DNA of 64,000 bases from Nocardia inohanensis NBRC 100128 (GTDB lineage: Bacteria; Actinomycetota; Actinomycetes; Mycobacteriales; Mycobacteriaceae). Of this stretch, positions 52,155-63,766 are shown piece by piece. The notes under the pieces were generated by a model. The model had not been told where the DNA came from and did no database searches. It saw only the letters and a program-made list of their open reading frames with translations. Location: contig NZ_BDBK01000001.1 in assembly GCF_001612945.1 (NCBI RefSeq), positions 806,001-870,000 of the forward strand, written 5' to 3'. The first letter of the stretch is position 1. Every line of letters starts with the position of its first letter. The translations under genes and the position numbers were made by a program.

Positions 52155-52367
52155 TCAGGCGAGGAGGGGTGCGTTCGCGGCCTCGCGGGCGGTGCCGACG
52201 CAGACGAGGGAGGTGGATTCGTGGACGAGGTAGTCGCCGTACACGAAGACCGAGTCGTCCTCGGATCGCGCCGACGACGGCATGGAGACGCCGACGAGCG
52301 CGGCGGCGGCCATCATCAAGGCCGACCAGATCGCGAGCGAGCGGCGGCTGCGACGAAGGCGGATCAT
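52155..52367 (-). CDS. Small secreted protein (70 residues)
   Basis: ATG at 52367 with GGGAG six bases upstream. A basic start (IRLRRSRRSLA) and hydrophobic core (IWSALMMAAAALVGVSM) form a signal peptide, probably cleaved after SSARS or nearby. The mature part of about 35 residues has one cysteine (LVCVGTARE). No family is recognised. It is divergent from uvrC. It resembles the other small secreted gene nearby only in general layout. Confidence 0.6.
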   Translation of the reverse strand: MIRLRRSRRSLAIWSALMMAAAALVGVSMPSSARSEDDSVFVYGDYLVHESTSLVCVGTAREAANAPLLA

Positions 52368-52523
52368 GGGGCTCCCATCGTTGTGCACTGATCTTGTGGG
52401 TACGTTCGTCGCCGCGGCGCTCGTGGATGCGAATTGCGGCGTGGCGCGTGCACCCGGACGTGTCGCGGGGGCCCGCGGAGGCCGGGGGCGAACCGGCCCG
52501 GCGGTCCTGTCGGACCGGGTCGT

Positions 52524-52529
52524 TAACCT
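52524..52529 (+). promoter_or_regulatory. -10 element of uvrC (leaderless)
   Basis: TAACCT lies six bases before the uvrC GTG, so the transcript would start at or next to the start codon. No ribosome-binding site is present. Confidence 0.45.
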
Positions 52530-52535
52530 GGTGCC

Positions 52536-54587
52536 GTGGCAGATCCCGCGACGTACCGGCCCGCGCCGGGCACCATTCCCGTCGAACCCGGTGTGTACAA
52601 GTTCCGGGACAAGCACGGGCGGGTCATCTACGTCGGTAAGGCGAAAAGCCTGCGGAGCCGGTTGAACTCGTACTTCGCGGATGTGGCGGGGCTGCACCCG
52701 CGTACCCGGCAGATGGTGACGACCGCCGCCGGTGTGGAGTGGACCGTGGTCTCCACCGAAGTGGAAGCGCTACAGCTCGAATACAACTGGATCAAGGAAT
52801 TCGATCCGCGCTTCAATGTGCGCTACCGCGACGACAAGTCGTATCCGGTGCTGGCGGTCAGCCTCAACGAGGAGTACCCGCGCGTCTTCGTCTATCGCGG
52901 CGCGCGCAAGAAGGGCGTCCGGTACTTCGGCCCGTACGCGCACGCCTGGGCCATCCGCGAAACCCTGGACCTGCTGCTGCGCGTCTTTCCGGTGCGCACC
53001 TGCTCGGCGGGAGTCTTCAAGCGGCACAACCAGATCGGGCGGCCCTGCCTGCTCGGCTACATCGACAAATGCTCCGCCCCGTGCGTGGGCCGGGTGAACG
53101 CGGCCGAGCACCGGCAGATCGTCGACGACTTCTGCGATTTCCTCTCCGGCAAGACCGACCGCCTGGTCAAGCAGCTCGAGAAGCGCATGCTCGAGGCCGC
53201 CGACGAACTCGACTTCGAACTCGCCGCCCGGCTGCGCGACGACGTGCAGGCGCTCAAGCGCGCCCTGGAGAAGCAGGCCGTGGTGCTGGGCACCGGCACC
53301 GACGCCGATGTCATCGCCTTCGCGCTCGACGACCTCGAGGTCGCGGTGCAGGTCTTCCATGTGCGCGACGGCCGGGTACGCGGTCAGCGCGGCTGGGTGG
53401 TCGACAAATCCGGTGATGCCCTCGACATGAGTCGGTCAGGCCCGGAGGCGGCAGCCCGCGTAACCGCGGAGGGGCCCGACTCGCTGGAATCCGGCGGCGA
53501 ACTGCCCGCCCTGGTCGAGCAGTTCCTCACCCAGTTCTACGGCGAGCAGACCACCGTCGCGGCCCAGTCCGGCGACGAACAGCCCGGCGCGGTGGTCCCG
53601 CGCGAGGTGCTGGTCCCGGCGTTGCCGGCCGATGCCGAACAGGTCCAGGACTGGCTGTCGAACCTGCGCGGTTCGGCCGTGCAATTGCGGGTCCCGCAGC
53701 GCGGCGACAAGAAAGCCCTGGCCGAGACCGTCGAGCGCAATGCCAAGGAGGCGCTCCAGCAGCACAAGCTCAAGCGCGCCGGCGACCTGACCGCGCGCTC
53801 GGCCGCGCTCCAGCAACTCCAGGACGCGCTCGATCTGGACAGCGCTCCGCTGCGCATCGAGTGCGTGGACATCAGTCACGTGCAGGGCACCGATGTGGTC
53901 GCCTCGCTGGTGGTGTTCGAGGACGGCCTGGCCCGCAAATCCGAGTACCGGCACTACGCCATCAAGGAGGCCGCGGGCGAGGGCCGCTCCGACGACGTCG
54001 GCAGTATCGCCGAGGTGACCCGCCGCCGCTTCGCCAAGCTGCGCCGCGACCTGGATGCCGCCGAGGCCGCCGACCTCGAATCCGATTCCGGGGCAGGCGA
54101 TCCCGGCCTCCCGGGTATCGACCCCAAGACCGGTAAACCGCGCCGCTTCGCCTACCCGCCCAACCTGTACGTGGTCGACGGCGGCGCGCCCCAGGTCAAT
54201 GCCGCCGCCGAGGTCCTCGACGAACTCGGCATCACCGACGTCGCGGTCATCGGCCTGGCCAAGCGCTTGGAAGAGGTCTGGGTTCCCAACGAGCCCGATC
54301 CGGTGATCATGCCGCGCACCAGCGAATCGCTGTATCTGCTCCAGCGGGTGCGGGATGAGGCCCACCGCTTCGCCATCACCTTCCACCGCAGCAAGCGCTC
54401 GCGCCGCATGACCGAATCGGCCCTGGACGCGGTCCCCGGTCTGGGCTCGGCGCGGAAAACGGCACTGGTCACGCATTTCGGGTCCGTCGCCAACCTCAAG
54501 CAGGCTACGGTGGAGCAGATCACCGAGGTCCCGGGCATCGGCGTGGCTACCGCCAAAGCGGTGCTCGCGGCGCTTCGGGGCGAGTAG
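52536..54587 (+). CDS. uvrC: Excinuclease ABC subunit C
   Basis: 683 residues from the GTG at 52536. The GIY-YIG nuclease domain ([19 protein letters not shown]) makes the 3' incision. A UVR motif ([18 protein letters not shown]) binds UvrB. The RNase-H-like 5' nuclease domain has [12 protein letters not shown] and [12 protein letters not shown]. Two helix-hairpin-helix motifs end the protein ([31 protein letters not shown]). It acts with UvrAB in nucleotide excision repair. It precedes rapZ as in mycobacteria, but a gap of about 200 bases suggests a new promoter there. Confidence 0.97.
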   Translation: MADPATYRPAPGTIPVEPGVYKFRDKHGRVIYVGKAKSLRSRLNSYFADVAGLHPRTRQMVTTAAGVEWTVVSTEVEALQLEYNWIKEFDPRFNVRYRDDKSYPVLAVSLNEEYPRVFVYRGARKKGVRYFGPYAHAWAIRETLDLLLRVFPVRTCSAGVFKRHNQIGRPCLLGYIDKCSAPCVGRVNAAEHRQIVDDFCDFLSGKTDRLVKQLEKRMLEAADELDFELAARLRDDVQALKRALEKQAVVLGTGTDADVIAFALDDLEVAVQVFHVRDGRVRGQRGWVVDKSGDALDMSRSGPEAAARVTAEGPDSLESGGELPALVEQFLTQFYGEQTTVAAQSGDEQPGAVVPREVLVPALPADAEQVQDWLSNLRGSAVQLRVPQRGDKKALAETVERNAKEALQQHKLKRAGDLTARSAALQQLQDALDLDSAPLRIECVDISHVQGTDVVASLVVFEDGLARKSEYRHYAIKEAAGEGRSDDVGSIAEVTRRRFAKLRRDLDAAEAADLESDSGAGDPGLPGIDPKTGKPRRFAYPPNLYVVDGGAPQVNAAAEVLDELGITDVAVIGLAKRLEEVWVPNEPDPVIMPRTSESLYLLQRVRDEAHRFAITFHRSKRSRRMTESALDAVPGLGSARKTALVTHFGSVANLKQATVEQITEVPGIGVATAKAVLAALRGE

Positions 54588-54628
54588 TCCCAGCTTCGAA
54601 ACCGAGCAGTTCCGTCCATGCCGGTAGA

Positions 54629-54664
54629 GTGCGACACGCCGAGCAAACATTTTGCGACACGCCG
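54629..54664 (+). promoter_or_regulatory. Paired GCGACACGCCG motifs, 23-bp period, upstream of rapZ-yvcK-whiA
   Basis: GTGCGACACGCCG (54629-54641) and TTTGCGACACGCCG (54651-54664) put two GACAC cores 23 bases apart, 121-156 bases before rapZ. The operon encodes WhiA, whose Streptomyces orthologue binds GACAC and its own promoter, so autoregulation is a reasonable guess. The mihF leader has the same pair and spacing. Confidence 0.6.
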
Positions 54665-54784
54665 TGTGTGCAGGTGAAGCGCAACAATCACATCTGTATC
54701 ACTGATAACGCGTGAGCCTGCCGGGTAAACCGGCATCGGTGCAGGATGATCGAGGAAACCCCAGACACGAACCCCCGGTAGGAC

Positions 54785-55732
54785 ATGACGCGCGTCGAAG
54801 CCAGTAGCAGTGCGGTCGAGAACTCCAATGCGACCGAGATCGGTGATCCCCAGCAGGTCGTCATCGTTACCGGGCTCTCCGGTGCCGGTCGCGGCACCGC
54901 CGCCAAAGTGCTCGAGGACCTCGGGTACTACGTGGCCGACAATCTGCCGCCCGAGCTGATCGGGCGCATGGTCGAGCTGGGGGAGAGCGCGGACCCGCCC
55001 ATCCGGAAACTGGCCCTGGTCATGGATGTACGCAGCCGCTTCTTCACCGGAAATCTCTCGGCGGTCACCGAACAACTACGCACCTCGGGTGTGAGCACCC
55101 GGATCCTGTTCCTGGAAGCCAGCGATGACGTGCTGATCCGCCGCTTCGGCTTCGCACGCCGGCGGCATCCCCTACAGAGCGAGAGCGCCGACGGCACCCT
55201 CACCGCGGGCATCACCGCGGAGCGTGAGCGGCTGTCCTCGGTGAAGACGGCCGCCGATCTGGTGATCGATACGACGGCGCTGTCCATTCATCAGTTGCAC
55301 CGCAAGTTGGAGGAGGCATACGGGGGCGCAGCGCCGACCGCGCTCCAATTAACAATCCAGTCGTTCGGTTTCAAGTACGGAGTACCACTCGACGCCGACA
55401 TGGTGTTGGATTTGCGTTTTCTGCCCAATCCGCATTGGGTGCCCGAACTCCGCGAGAAGACCGGACAGGATGCCCCGGTGAGCGAGTACGTGCTGTCGCG
55501 GCCGGGTGCGCAGGACTACCTGGGCACCGCGCGTCACCTCGTCGATCTCACCACCGAGGGCTACCGCCAAGAGGGGAAGCGATACATGACCGTGGCAGTG
55601 GGTTGCACGGGTGGCAAACACCGCAGCGTGGCCATAGCGGAAGCATTGGGCGAGGAGTTAGGCACCGGCGCGGACAAGAACGGTTCACGCGATGTGGTGC
55701 GCGTGGTACATCGGGATCTGGGGCGAGAATGA
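54785..55732 (+). CDS. rapZ: RapZ/YvcJ-family nucleotide-binding protein
   Basis: 315 residues from the ATG at 54785. The P-loop reads GLSGAGRGTA: the usual lysine is arginine, as I recall for actinobacterial members, so nucleotide hydrolysis may be weak. The C-terminal domain has VGCTGGKHRSVAIAE and HRDL. In E. coli RapZ controls GlmS by presenting a small RNA for cleavage; in Gram-positives the role is unclear. The stop overlaps yvcK (ATGA). Confidence 0.93.
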   Translation: MTRVEASSSAVENSNATEIGDPQQVVIVTGLSGAGRGTAAKVLEDLGYYVADNLPPELIGRMVELGESADPPIRKLALVMDVRSRFFTGNLSAVTEQLRTSGVSTRILFLEASDDVLIRRFGFARRRHPLQSESADGTLTAGITAERERLSSVKTAADLVIDTTALSIHQLHRKLEEAYGGAAPTALQLTIQSFGFKYGVPLDADMVLDLRFLPNPHWVPELREKTGQDAPVSEYVLSRPGAQDYLGTARHLVDLTTEGYRQEGKRYMTVAVGCTGGKHRSVAIAEALGEELGTGADKNGSRDVVRVVHRDLGRE

Positions 55733-56775
55733 GTGGGCGCGAAACCAACCCGGCGATCGTCGCGCTGGGTGGCGGACACGGTCTGTACGCGACGCTCACC
55801 GCCATCCGGCGGCTGACCCGCAAGATCACCGCGGTGGTGACGGTCGCCGACGACGGCGGCTCCTCCGGACGGCTACGCGCCGAACTCGGCATCCTGCCGC
55901 CCGGTGATCTACGAATGGCGTTGGCGGCCTTGGCCGAGGAATCCGACGGCATCTGGGCGCGGACCTTGCAGCACCGTTTCGGCGGTACCGGAGCCCTCGC
56001 CGGTCACTCCGTCGGCAATCTCATCCTGGCCGGACTGACCGAGGAGCTGGGCGATCCCGTCGCCGCCCTCGACGAGGCCGGAAAGATACTGCGCGTCACC
56101 GGACGCGTGCTACCCATGTCGCCCATCGCGCTCACCATCGAAGCGGATGTGGCTGGGCTGGAAGGGGATCCGCGCGTCAGCCGCTGCATACGCGGTCAGG
56201 TCGCGGTCGCCACCACGCCCGGAAAAGTACGTCGCGTGCGATTGATTCCCTCGGACCCGCCCGCGAGCCCGGAGGCCACCTCGGCCATCGAGCACGCGGA
56301 CGTGGTGGTGCTGGGTCCGGGCAGCTGGTTCACCAGCGTCATCCCGCACGTGCTCGTGCCCGAATTGCACGAAGCTCTACTTCACACTCGGGCACGGAAA
56401 GTGCTGGTGCTCAACCTCGCTGCGGAACCGGGCGAAACGGCCGGATTCTCCGCGGAACGGCACCTGCATGTATTGTCCCAGCACGCACCGGATTTCACGG
56501 TGGATCATGTTTTGGTCGATTCCGGTTCCGTACCCGAGGGTAGGGAACGCGAACATGTGGCAAGAGCTGCCGAACAGCTGCGAGCGCGAGTAACCTTCGC
56601 TGATGTCGCCGAGGCGGGGACGGACCGGCACCACCCCGGAAAGCTTGCCGCCGCACTGGATCAGGTGATCCGGCAACCTCGGCCGGAATTGGCAGGGCTT
56701 CGAGTCGAAGGACGGCATATGAGCCAGAGTGTGCGGTCCGGGTTGGGTGGAAAGGAGCGCGTCTCGTGGCGATGA
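55729..56775 (+). CDS. yvcK: YvcK/CofD-like protein (gluconeogenesis / cell-wall factor)
   Basis: 348 residues from the ATG at 55729. The UDP-sugar-binding fold has [13 protein letters not shown] at the N-terminus, [14 protein letters not shown], and the [13 protein letters not shown] segment. In mycobacteria the homologue (CuvA) links nutrient state to peptidoglycan synthesis at the poles. It overlaps rapZ by four bases and whiA by ten, giving tight coupling. Confidence 0.93.
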   Translation: MSGRETNPAIVALGGGHGLYATLTAIRRLTRKITAVVTVADDGGSSGRLRAELGILPPGDLRMALAALAEESDGIWARTLQHRFGGTGALAGHSVGNLILAGLTEELGDPVAALDEAGKILRVTGRVLPMSPIALTIEADVAGLEGDPRVSRCIRGQVAVATTPGKVRRVRLIPSDPPASPEATSAIEHADVVVLGPGSWFTSVIPHVLVPELHEALLHTRARKVLVLNLAAEPGETAGFSAERHLHVLSQHAPDFTVDHVLVDSGSVPEGREREHVARAAEQLRARVTFADVAEAGTDRHHPGKLAAALDQVIRQPRPELAGLRVEGRHMSQSVRSGLGGKERVSWR

Positions 56776-57749
56776 CAGCGGAAGTGAAGGACGAGCTGAG
56801 CCGGCTCACCGTTTCACAGGTGAGCTCGCGCAAGGCCGAGTTGTCCGCGCTACTGCGGTTCGCCGGTGGATTGCACATCGTCGGCGGTCGCGTGATCGTC
56901 GAGGCCGAGGTGGACATGGGTTCCATCGCGCGCCGGCTGCGCCGCGAGATTTTCGAGCTGTACGGCTACGGCTCGGACGTGCACGTTCTCGGTGCGGGCG
57001 GACTCCGGAAAACCTCCCGGTACGTAGTAAGGGTTTCCAAGGAAGGCGAGGCGCTGGCGCGCCAGACCGGGTTGCTCGATGTGCGCGGTCGCCCCGTGCG
57101 CGGTTTGCCCGCGCAGGTGGTCGGCGGCAGCATCGGGGATGCGGAAGCGGCTTGGCGCGGAGCGTTTCTCGCGCACGGCTCGCTCACCGAACCCGGCCGC
57201 TCGTCGGCCCTAGAGGTGAGCTGCCCCGGACCCGAGGCGGCGCTCGCGCTCGTCGGCGCGGCCCGGCGCATGGGCATCTCGGCCAAAGCGCGCGAAGTAC
57301 GCGGCACCGACCGCGTGGTCGTGCGTGACGGTGAGGCCATCGGCGCACTGCTCACCCGTATGGGTGCGCAGGACACCCGCCTGACGTGGGAGGAACGGCG
57401 CATGCGCCGCGAAGTCCGCGCCACGGCGAACCGCCTCGCCAACTTCGACGACGCGAATCTCCGTCGTTCGGCCCGGGCCGCGGTGGCCGCCGCCGCCCGT
57501 GTCGAGCGCGCGCTGGAGATCCTCGCCGACGATGTGCCGGATCATTTGGCCGCCGCAGGAAAACTGCGCGTGCTGCACCGGCAGGCGTCACTGGAGGAGC
57601 TCGGCCAGCTGGCCGACCCGCCGATGACGAAAGACGCTGTGGCAGGCCGCATTCGACGCTTGTTGTCGATGGCCGACCGGCGGGCCAAGGAATTGGGCAT
57701 CCCGGACACCGAATCCGCTGTGACGGCGGAGTTGCTGGAAGAAGCCTGA
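56766..57749 (+). CDS. whiA: WhiA sporulation/cell-division regulator
   Basis: 327 residues from the GTG at 56766. The N-terminal LAGLIDADG-like homing-endonuclease fold (about 1-215: [47 protein letters not shown]) lacks catalytic acids as in other WhiA proteins. The C-terminal helix-turn-helix ([20 protein letters not shown]) binds DNA. WhiA with WhiB controls cell division and sporulation in Streptomyces. A terminator follows. Confidence 0.95.
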   Translation: MAMTAEVKDELSRLTVSQVSSRKAELSALLRFAGGLHIVGGRVIVEAEVDMGSIARRLRREIFELYGYGSDVHVLGAGGLRKTSRYVVRVSKEGEALARQTGLLDVRGRPVRGLPAQVVGGSIGDAEAAWRGAFLAHGSLTEPGRSSALEVSCPGPEAALALVGAARRMGISAKAREVRGTDRVVVRDGEAIGALLTRMGAQDTRLTWEERRMRREVRATANRLANFDDANLRRSARAAVAAAARVERALEILADDVPDHLAAAGKLRVLHRQASLEELGQLADPPMTKDAVAGRIRRLLSMADRRAKELGIPDTESAVTAELLEEA

Positions 57750-57767
57750 ACCGTCGCGAACCCCCGT

Positions 57768-57797
57768 GCATCCGATGCCGGGGGTTCGCTGCTGTCC
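57768..57797 (+). terminator. Terminator of the rapZ-yvcK-whiA operon
   Basis: GAACCCCCG (57768-57776) pairs perfectly with CGGGGGTTC (57789-57797), 18 bases after the whiA stop. Confidence 0.75.
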
Positions 57798-57811
57798 ACG
57801 CCACGACCCTC

Positions 57812-57885
57812 GTCATTCCGGCGTGCTTTTGGCCGGAATCTCACTGCCACAAGGGAGATCCCGGCCGAAAGCACGCCGGGATGAC
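57812..57885. repeat. Palindromic interspersed repeat, full copy 2
   Basis: The left arm runs from GTCATTCCGGCGTGC to GGCCGGAATC and the right arm from GATCCCGGCC to GCACGCCGGGATGAC. The arms are 29 bases with three mismatches around a 16-base loop. It is homologous to 8990-9068; the loops differ, while the arms are conserved. Confidence 0.8.
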
Positions 57886-57935
57886 GGGAAATAATGCCCA
57901 CCGAGATCGTTTCGTTACTTACCTGGCGGACTGGT

Positions 57936-57949
57936 GACACCTGCGTGTC
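57936..57949. promoter_or_regulatory. GACAC-CTGC-GTGTC inverted repeat in the gap promoter region
   Basis: A perfect inverted pair of the GACAC core, 22 bases upstream of a TAGGGT -10-like hexamer (57971-57976) and about 75 bases before the gap GTG. WhiA or another regulator might bind here. Confidence 0.4.
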
Positions 57950-58005
57950 GGTGATGTATCCGGGCAGCGCTAGGGTGGTTGGAGCAACGGAAACGATCCG
58001 CTTGA

Positions 58006-59043
<1,038 letters not shown>

Positions 59044-59047
59044 ACCT

Positions 59048-60259
59048 ATGGCGATCAAGACTCTCCAGGATCTGCTGAACGAGGGTGTCGAGGGCCGGGG
59101 CGTGCTGGTGCGCTCCGACCTGAACGTGCCCCTCGACAACGGCGTCATCACCGACCCGGGCCGCATCATCGCGTCCGCGCCGACCATCAAGGCCCTCGCC
59201 GAGGCGGGCGCCAAGGTCGTCGTGACCGCGCACCTGGGCCGCCCCAAGGGTGAGCCGGATCCGAAGTTCTCCCTCGCGCCCGTCGCACAGCGTCTCGCCG
59301 ACGAACTGGGCCGCAATGTCCAGCTCGCCGGCGACGTGGTCGGCCAGGACGCGCTCGCGCGCTCCGAGGGCCTCACCGACGGTGATGTGCTGCTGCTGGA
59401 GAACATTCGCTTCGATCCGCGCGAAACCTCCAAGGACGAGGCCGATCGCAAGAAGCTGGCCAACGCGCTGGTCGAATTGGTCGGCGACGACGGCGCTTTC
59501 GTCTCCGACGGCTTCGGTGTCGTGCACCGCAAGCAGGCGTCGGTCTACGACGTGGCCAAGCTGCTGCCGCATTACGCGGGCGGACTGGTCGCGGCCGAGA
59601 CCGAGGTGCTCAAGAAGCTGACCGAGGACACCGAGCGGCCGTACGCGGTCGTGCTCGGCGGCTCCAAGGTGTCGGACAAGCTGGCCGTCATCGAGGCGCT
59701 GGCCCCCAAGGTCGACACCCTGGTGATCGGCGGCGGCATGTGCTTCACCTTCCTTGCCGCACAGGGCCTTTCGGTCGGCTCCTCGCTGTTGCAGGAAGAG
59801 ATGATCGACACCTGCAAGAAGCTCCTCGAAACCTACGCCGACGTCATCCACCTGCCGCGCGACATCGTGGTGGCGGACAAGTTCGCGGCCGACGCGGAGT
59901 CGAAGGTGGTGGACGCCAACGAGATTCCGGACGGCTGGATGGGCCTGGACATCGGCCCCGAATCCACCGATCGCTTCGCGGCGCTGCTGACCGAGGCCAA
60001 GACGGTGTTCTGGAACGGTCCGATGGGCGTGTTCGAGTTCGAGAAGTTCGCCGCGGGCACCCGCGGCGTCGCCGAGGCGATCGCCACGGCCACTTCGAAG
60101 GGCGCGTTCACCGTCGTCGGCGGTGGCGATTCCGCTGCGGCCGTTCGCATTCTGGGTCTCCCGGACGAAGGTTTCTCGCACATCTCCACCGGCGGCGGCG
60201 CGTCGCTGGAGTACCTGGAGGGCAAGGAACTTCCGGGCATCGCGGTGCTGGAGGACTGA
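59048..60259 (+). CDS. pgk: Phosphoglycerate kinase
   Basis: 403 residues. It transfers phosphate from 1,3-bisphosphoglycerate to [17 protein letters not shown] and TAHLGRPKG lie in the N-domain; the C-domain has [10 protein letters not shown], the WNGPMGVFE segment and the VGGGDSAAA nucleotide loop. It sits three bases from tpiA and is co-transcribed. Confidence 0.98.
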   Translation: MAIKTLQDLLNEGVEGRGVLVRSDLNVPLDNGVITDPGRIIASAPTIKALAEAGAKVVVTAHLGRPKGEPDPKFSLAPVAQRLADELGRNVQLAGDVVGQDALARSEGLTDGDVLLLENIRFDPRETSKDEADRKKLANALVELVGDDGAFVSDGFGVVHRKQASVYDVAKLLPHYAGGLVAAETEVLKKLTEDTERPYAVVLGGSKVSDKLAVIEALAPKVDTLVIGGGMCFTFLAAQGLSVGSSLLQEEMIDTCKKLLETYADVIHLPRDIVVADKFAADAESKVVDANEIPDGWMGLDIGPESTDRFAALLTEAKTVFWNGPMGVFEFEKFAAGTRGVAEAIATATSKGAFTVVGGGDSAAAVRILGLPDEGFSHISTGGGASLEYLEGKELPGIAVLED

Positions 60260-60262
60260 ACC

Positions 60263-61048
<786 letters not shown>

Positions 61049-61063
61049 GGCGATTCACGTACT

Positions 61064-61097
61064 CGAGGGCCGGGCATCGTCGGATGCCCGGCCCTCG
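61064..61097 (+). terminator. Terminator of gap-pgk-tpiA
   Basis: A perfect 15-base stem, CGAGGGCCGGGCATC paired with GATGCCCGGCCCTCG, loop GTCG, 16 bases after the tpiA stop. Confidence 0.85.
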
Positions 61098-61196
61098 GTC
61101 GTTTCCGGTTCGGCGCACGCCGATTGCAATCAGCGTGATTTCCACGCTGCGGGAACGCGTTTGCTCCGGGGGCGCTCGCCTCCGCACAGTCCTGGG

Positions 61197-62438
61197 ATGA
61201 CCATCTGCCGGCCCGCCGCCCCGCCCGCGCCGATCTCGCTTCGGCCCCTGCTGTTCACCGTCTATGTCCCGGCCGCCGCCTACGGCATCGGGATGGGAGC
61301 TGCCGCGCCGGTGATGACCCTGACCGCGCTCGAGCTGGGCGCGTCACCCGCGGTCGCGGGGGTCACGGTCGCGCTGGTCGGGCTCGGGCAGATCCTGGGC
61401 GACATTCCCGCCGGGCAGGTGGTTTCCCGCCTGGGCGAACGGGTTTCGATCATCGGCGCGAGCACCGCGGGCCTGCTCGGAGTGCTGCTGTGCCTGCTCG
61501 CCCCGAACGTGCCGGTACTGGGTGTGGGCCTGGTGATCACCGGATTGTCCAATGCCATCTGGGGGTTGGCGCGCCAGAGCTACCTGACCGAGGTGGTGCC
61601 GTTCGCACAGCGTGCCCGCGCCATGGCATTGTTCGGCGGGGCCATGCGGCTGGGGTTCTTCCTCGGGCCGCTGCTCGGGGCGGCCGCGATCCTGGCGACC
61701 GGTCCGCGCGGCGGATTCCTGGTGCAGGCGGTCGCTATCGCCCTGGCCGGATATCTGATGGCGCGGCTGCCGGATCCGCAGACCGCCGAGTCCGGTACCG
61801 ATGGGGGCCCGGTACCGTCGCTGCTGGCCATCGGCAAAGCGCACTACGGGCTGCTGTTCACCCTGGGCGCGGGTTCGCTGCTGATGGGCGCGGCCCGCTC
61901 GGCCCGGGAGGTGGTGCTGCCGCTGTGGGCCGATCACCTCGGCGCGAGCGCGGCCACCGCGAGCCTGGTCTACGGTATCGGCGCGGGGCTGGACGTGCTG
62001 TGCGCCTACCCCGCCGGGCATTTGATGGACCGGTACGGTCGCCGTTTCATCGCGGTGCCGTCGCTGGCGATCCTGGCGGTCGGGTATTGGCTGGTGCCGC
62101 TGACGTATTCGCCGCTCACCCTGACCCTCGCGGCGGTGGTGCTGGGCATCGGCAACGGCATCGGCAATGGGGTGATCATGACCATCGGGGCCGATGTCGC
62201 GCCTGCCGCCACCCGCGCCGAGTTTCTCGCGGCTTGGCGGCTGACCCACGACAGCGGATCGTTCGTGGGCCCGCTCGTGATCAGCGGGCTGGCCGCGACG
62301 GGTCCGCTCGCGGTGGCGGTCGTGGTCATCGGGGCGGCCGCCGCGCTGGGCTCGGCGGCCATGGGCCGCTATATCCCGGTGTACATTCCGTGGCCGGGCG
62401 CCGCCGCCCGTGAATCGCGGCTCGCCGAAACGGCCTGA
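61197..62438 (+). CDS. MFS transporter
   Basis: 413 residues from the ATG at 61197; no strong ribosome-binding site is visible. About 12 helices. The loop 2-3 motif is DIPAGQVVSRLGERV and the second-half equivalent is AYPAGHLMDRYGRRF, both typical of the major facilitator fold. It is most like drug-efflux members, but the substrate is unknown. It lies downstream of the tpiA terminator and is probably an independent unit. Confidence 0.88.
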   Translation: MTICRPAAPPAPISLRPLLFTVYVPAAAYGIGMGAAAPVMTLTALELGASPAVAGVTVALVGLGQILGDIPAGQVVSRLGERVSIIGASTAGLLGVLLCLLAPNVPVLGVGLVITGLSNAIWGLARQSYLTEVVPFAQRARAMALFGGAMRLGFFLGPLLGAAAILATGPRGGFLVQAVAIALAGYLMARLPDPQTAESGTDGGPVPSLLAIGKAHYGLLFTLGAGSLLMGAARSAREVVLPLWADHLGASAATASLVYGIGAGLDVLCAYPAGHLMDRYGRRFIAVPSLAILAVGYWLVPLTYSPLTLTLAAVVLGIGNGIGNGVIMTIGADVAPAATRAEFLAAWRLTHDSGSFVGPLVISGLAATGPLAVAVVVIGAAAALGSAAMGRYIPVYIPWPGAAARESRLAETA

Positions 62439-62441
62439 GAC

Positions 62442-62478
62442 GAATTCGGGCCCCGCCGTGGTGGCGAGGCCCGAATTC
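62442..62478. terminator. Bidirectional terminator between MFS and substrate-binding protein genes
   Basis: GAATTCGGGCC (62442-62452) pairs with GGCCCGAATTC (62468-62478), with an inner CGCC/GGCG stem and one mismatch. Confidence 0.8.
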
Positions 62479-62483
62479 CCTTG

Positions 62484-63500
62484 TCACTGTGGTGAGTTCG
62501 GATTGTATTTGTTGGTGTAAAGCTTCGACACGTCGAGCGTGCCGGTGATCGCGCCGGTATCGCGCAGCCACGGTTCCCACCGCTGGAAGTCGGCGTCGGT
62601 GATCACGCCGTTCTTGGCGGGCACACCGACCGACTGCCAGAACTTCACCGACGACGCATCCTCGCCCGCGCGCTTGCGCTTCTCGATGATCTCGGTGAAT
62701 TTGGCGACGACCTGGTCCCGCGGCGTGGTCTTCTGCCATTCGATGGCCTTGGCAACCCCATTGACGAACGCCTCGACCACCGCCGCGTTCTTCGCGAGGA
62801 AGTCATTGCGGAAAATGTACTGCCCGCCATTGAACGGACCGAACTGCTCGAAGTCGGTGAATACCGGCCGCAATCCGCCATTGGCCAGCGCGCGCTGCTG
62901 GAACTGCCCGCTCAGCGCCGCCACATCCACCTGCCCCCGCCGCACCGCATCCTCGGTGTTGGGCGGCGGCAGCACCACCAGCTGCACCTGCTTGATCTGC
63001 TGCTCGTCGAGCCCGTTCTTCTTCAGCGCGGTGTGGACATCCGCCTCGGACTGACCGCCCAGGGTATTGACACCGATCTTCTTGCCCACCAGATCCTTCG
63101 GCGTCCGGATCGGGCTGTCCTCGGGCACATAAAACCCCGTGAACGTCTTCTCATCGGACCCGTAATAGTTGATAACCGCCGTGATCGGCGCCCCGGCCTG
63201 CGCGAGCTTGGCCACCGCCCCGCCGAACGCCCCACCGAAATCGACCTGCCCGGTAGCCGCCGACTGAATATCCTGCGGCCCGCTGATCGTATTACCCTGC
63301 CAATCCAATTTCACCTTGCCATCGAAGAATCCGAGATCCTCCGCCAGCTCGGGAATGGTGACCTGGGACGCCCACCCTTGATAACGCAGTACGGGCACAC
63401 CCCCCGATTCCTTCAAATCCCCGCCACCGCAAGCGGTCAGCAACATGGAAACCGTCGCCGCGACCACCGCGCTCACGAAATATTTGCCACGTCTGCGCAT
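62484..63500 (-). CDS. ABC transporter substrate-binding lipoprotein (NMT1/SsuA-like)
   Basis: 338 residues from the ATG at 63500 (AGGAGG seven bases upstream). The lipobox LLTACGGG gives a lipid-anchored protein. The fold is that of type II periplasmic binding proteins for sulfonates, nitrate or thiamine precursors: PVLRYQGWASQVTIPELAEDLGFF, then TPKDLVGKKIGVNTLGGQSE, then a paired hydrophobic strand QVQLVVLPPPNTEDAV. No ATPase or permease of the system is in view; they may be beyond the window or elsewhere. Confidence 0.87.
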   Translation of the reverse strand: MRRRGKYFVSAVVAATVSMLLTACGGGDLKESGGVPVLRYQGWASQVTIPELAEDLGFFDGKVKLDWQGNTISGPQDIQSAATGQVDFGGAFGGAVAKLAQAGAPITAVINYYGSDEKTFTGFYVPEDSPIRTPKDLVGKKIGVNTLGGQSEADVHTALKKNGLDEQQIKQVQLVVLPPPNTEDAVRRGQVDVAALSGQFQQRALANGGLRPVFTDFEQFGPFNGGQYIFRNDFLAKNAAVVEAFVNGVAKAIEWQKTTPRDQVVAKFTEIIEKRKRAGEDASSVKFWQSVGVPAKNGVITDADFQRWEPWLRDTGAITGTLDVSKLYTNKYNPNSPQ

Positions 63501-63766
63501 TCGCGCACCTCCTGGAGCCTCTCGCAATGCTTGCTCGCATCGCGTACCGAGAGAGTCGAGGACCCGCGGATTCGAGTCCAGAATTGTCGTCGCGCAGATT
63601 CCAACGACGGTCGATCCTTAAGCAGCCCGTAAAGCGCGAGGCTTCCCACCGTTCCCTCGGCGAATCCGTCCACGCATGAGCGCGAGTCAAGCACAGCCGG
63701 GGAGGGTTCGGTTCAGGCTGCGGGGAATACCTGACCTATCGCGATGCGGCGGCGACGATACAGACC

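Noticed and set aside
54591..54612. LexA box after uvrC (TTCGAAACCGAGCAGTTCC)
   Set aside because: Spacing and right half do not fit TCGAAC-N4-GTTCGA.
63501..63766. Cobalamin or other riboswitch before the substrate-binding lipoprotein
   Set aside because: A GGGAACGGTGGGAAG-like string on the minus strand is reminiscent, but the rest of the B12-box pattern is missing.
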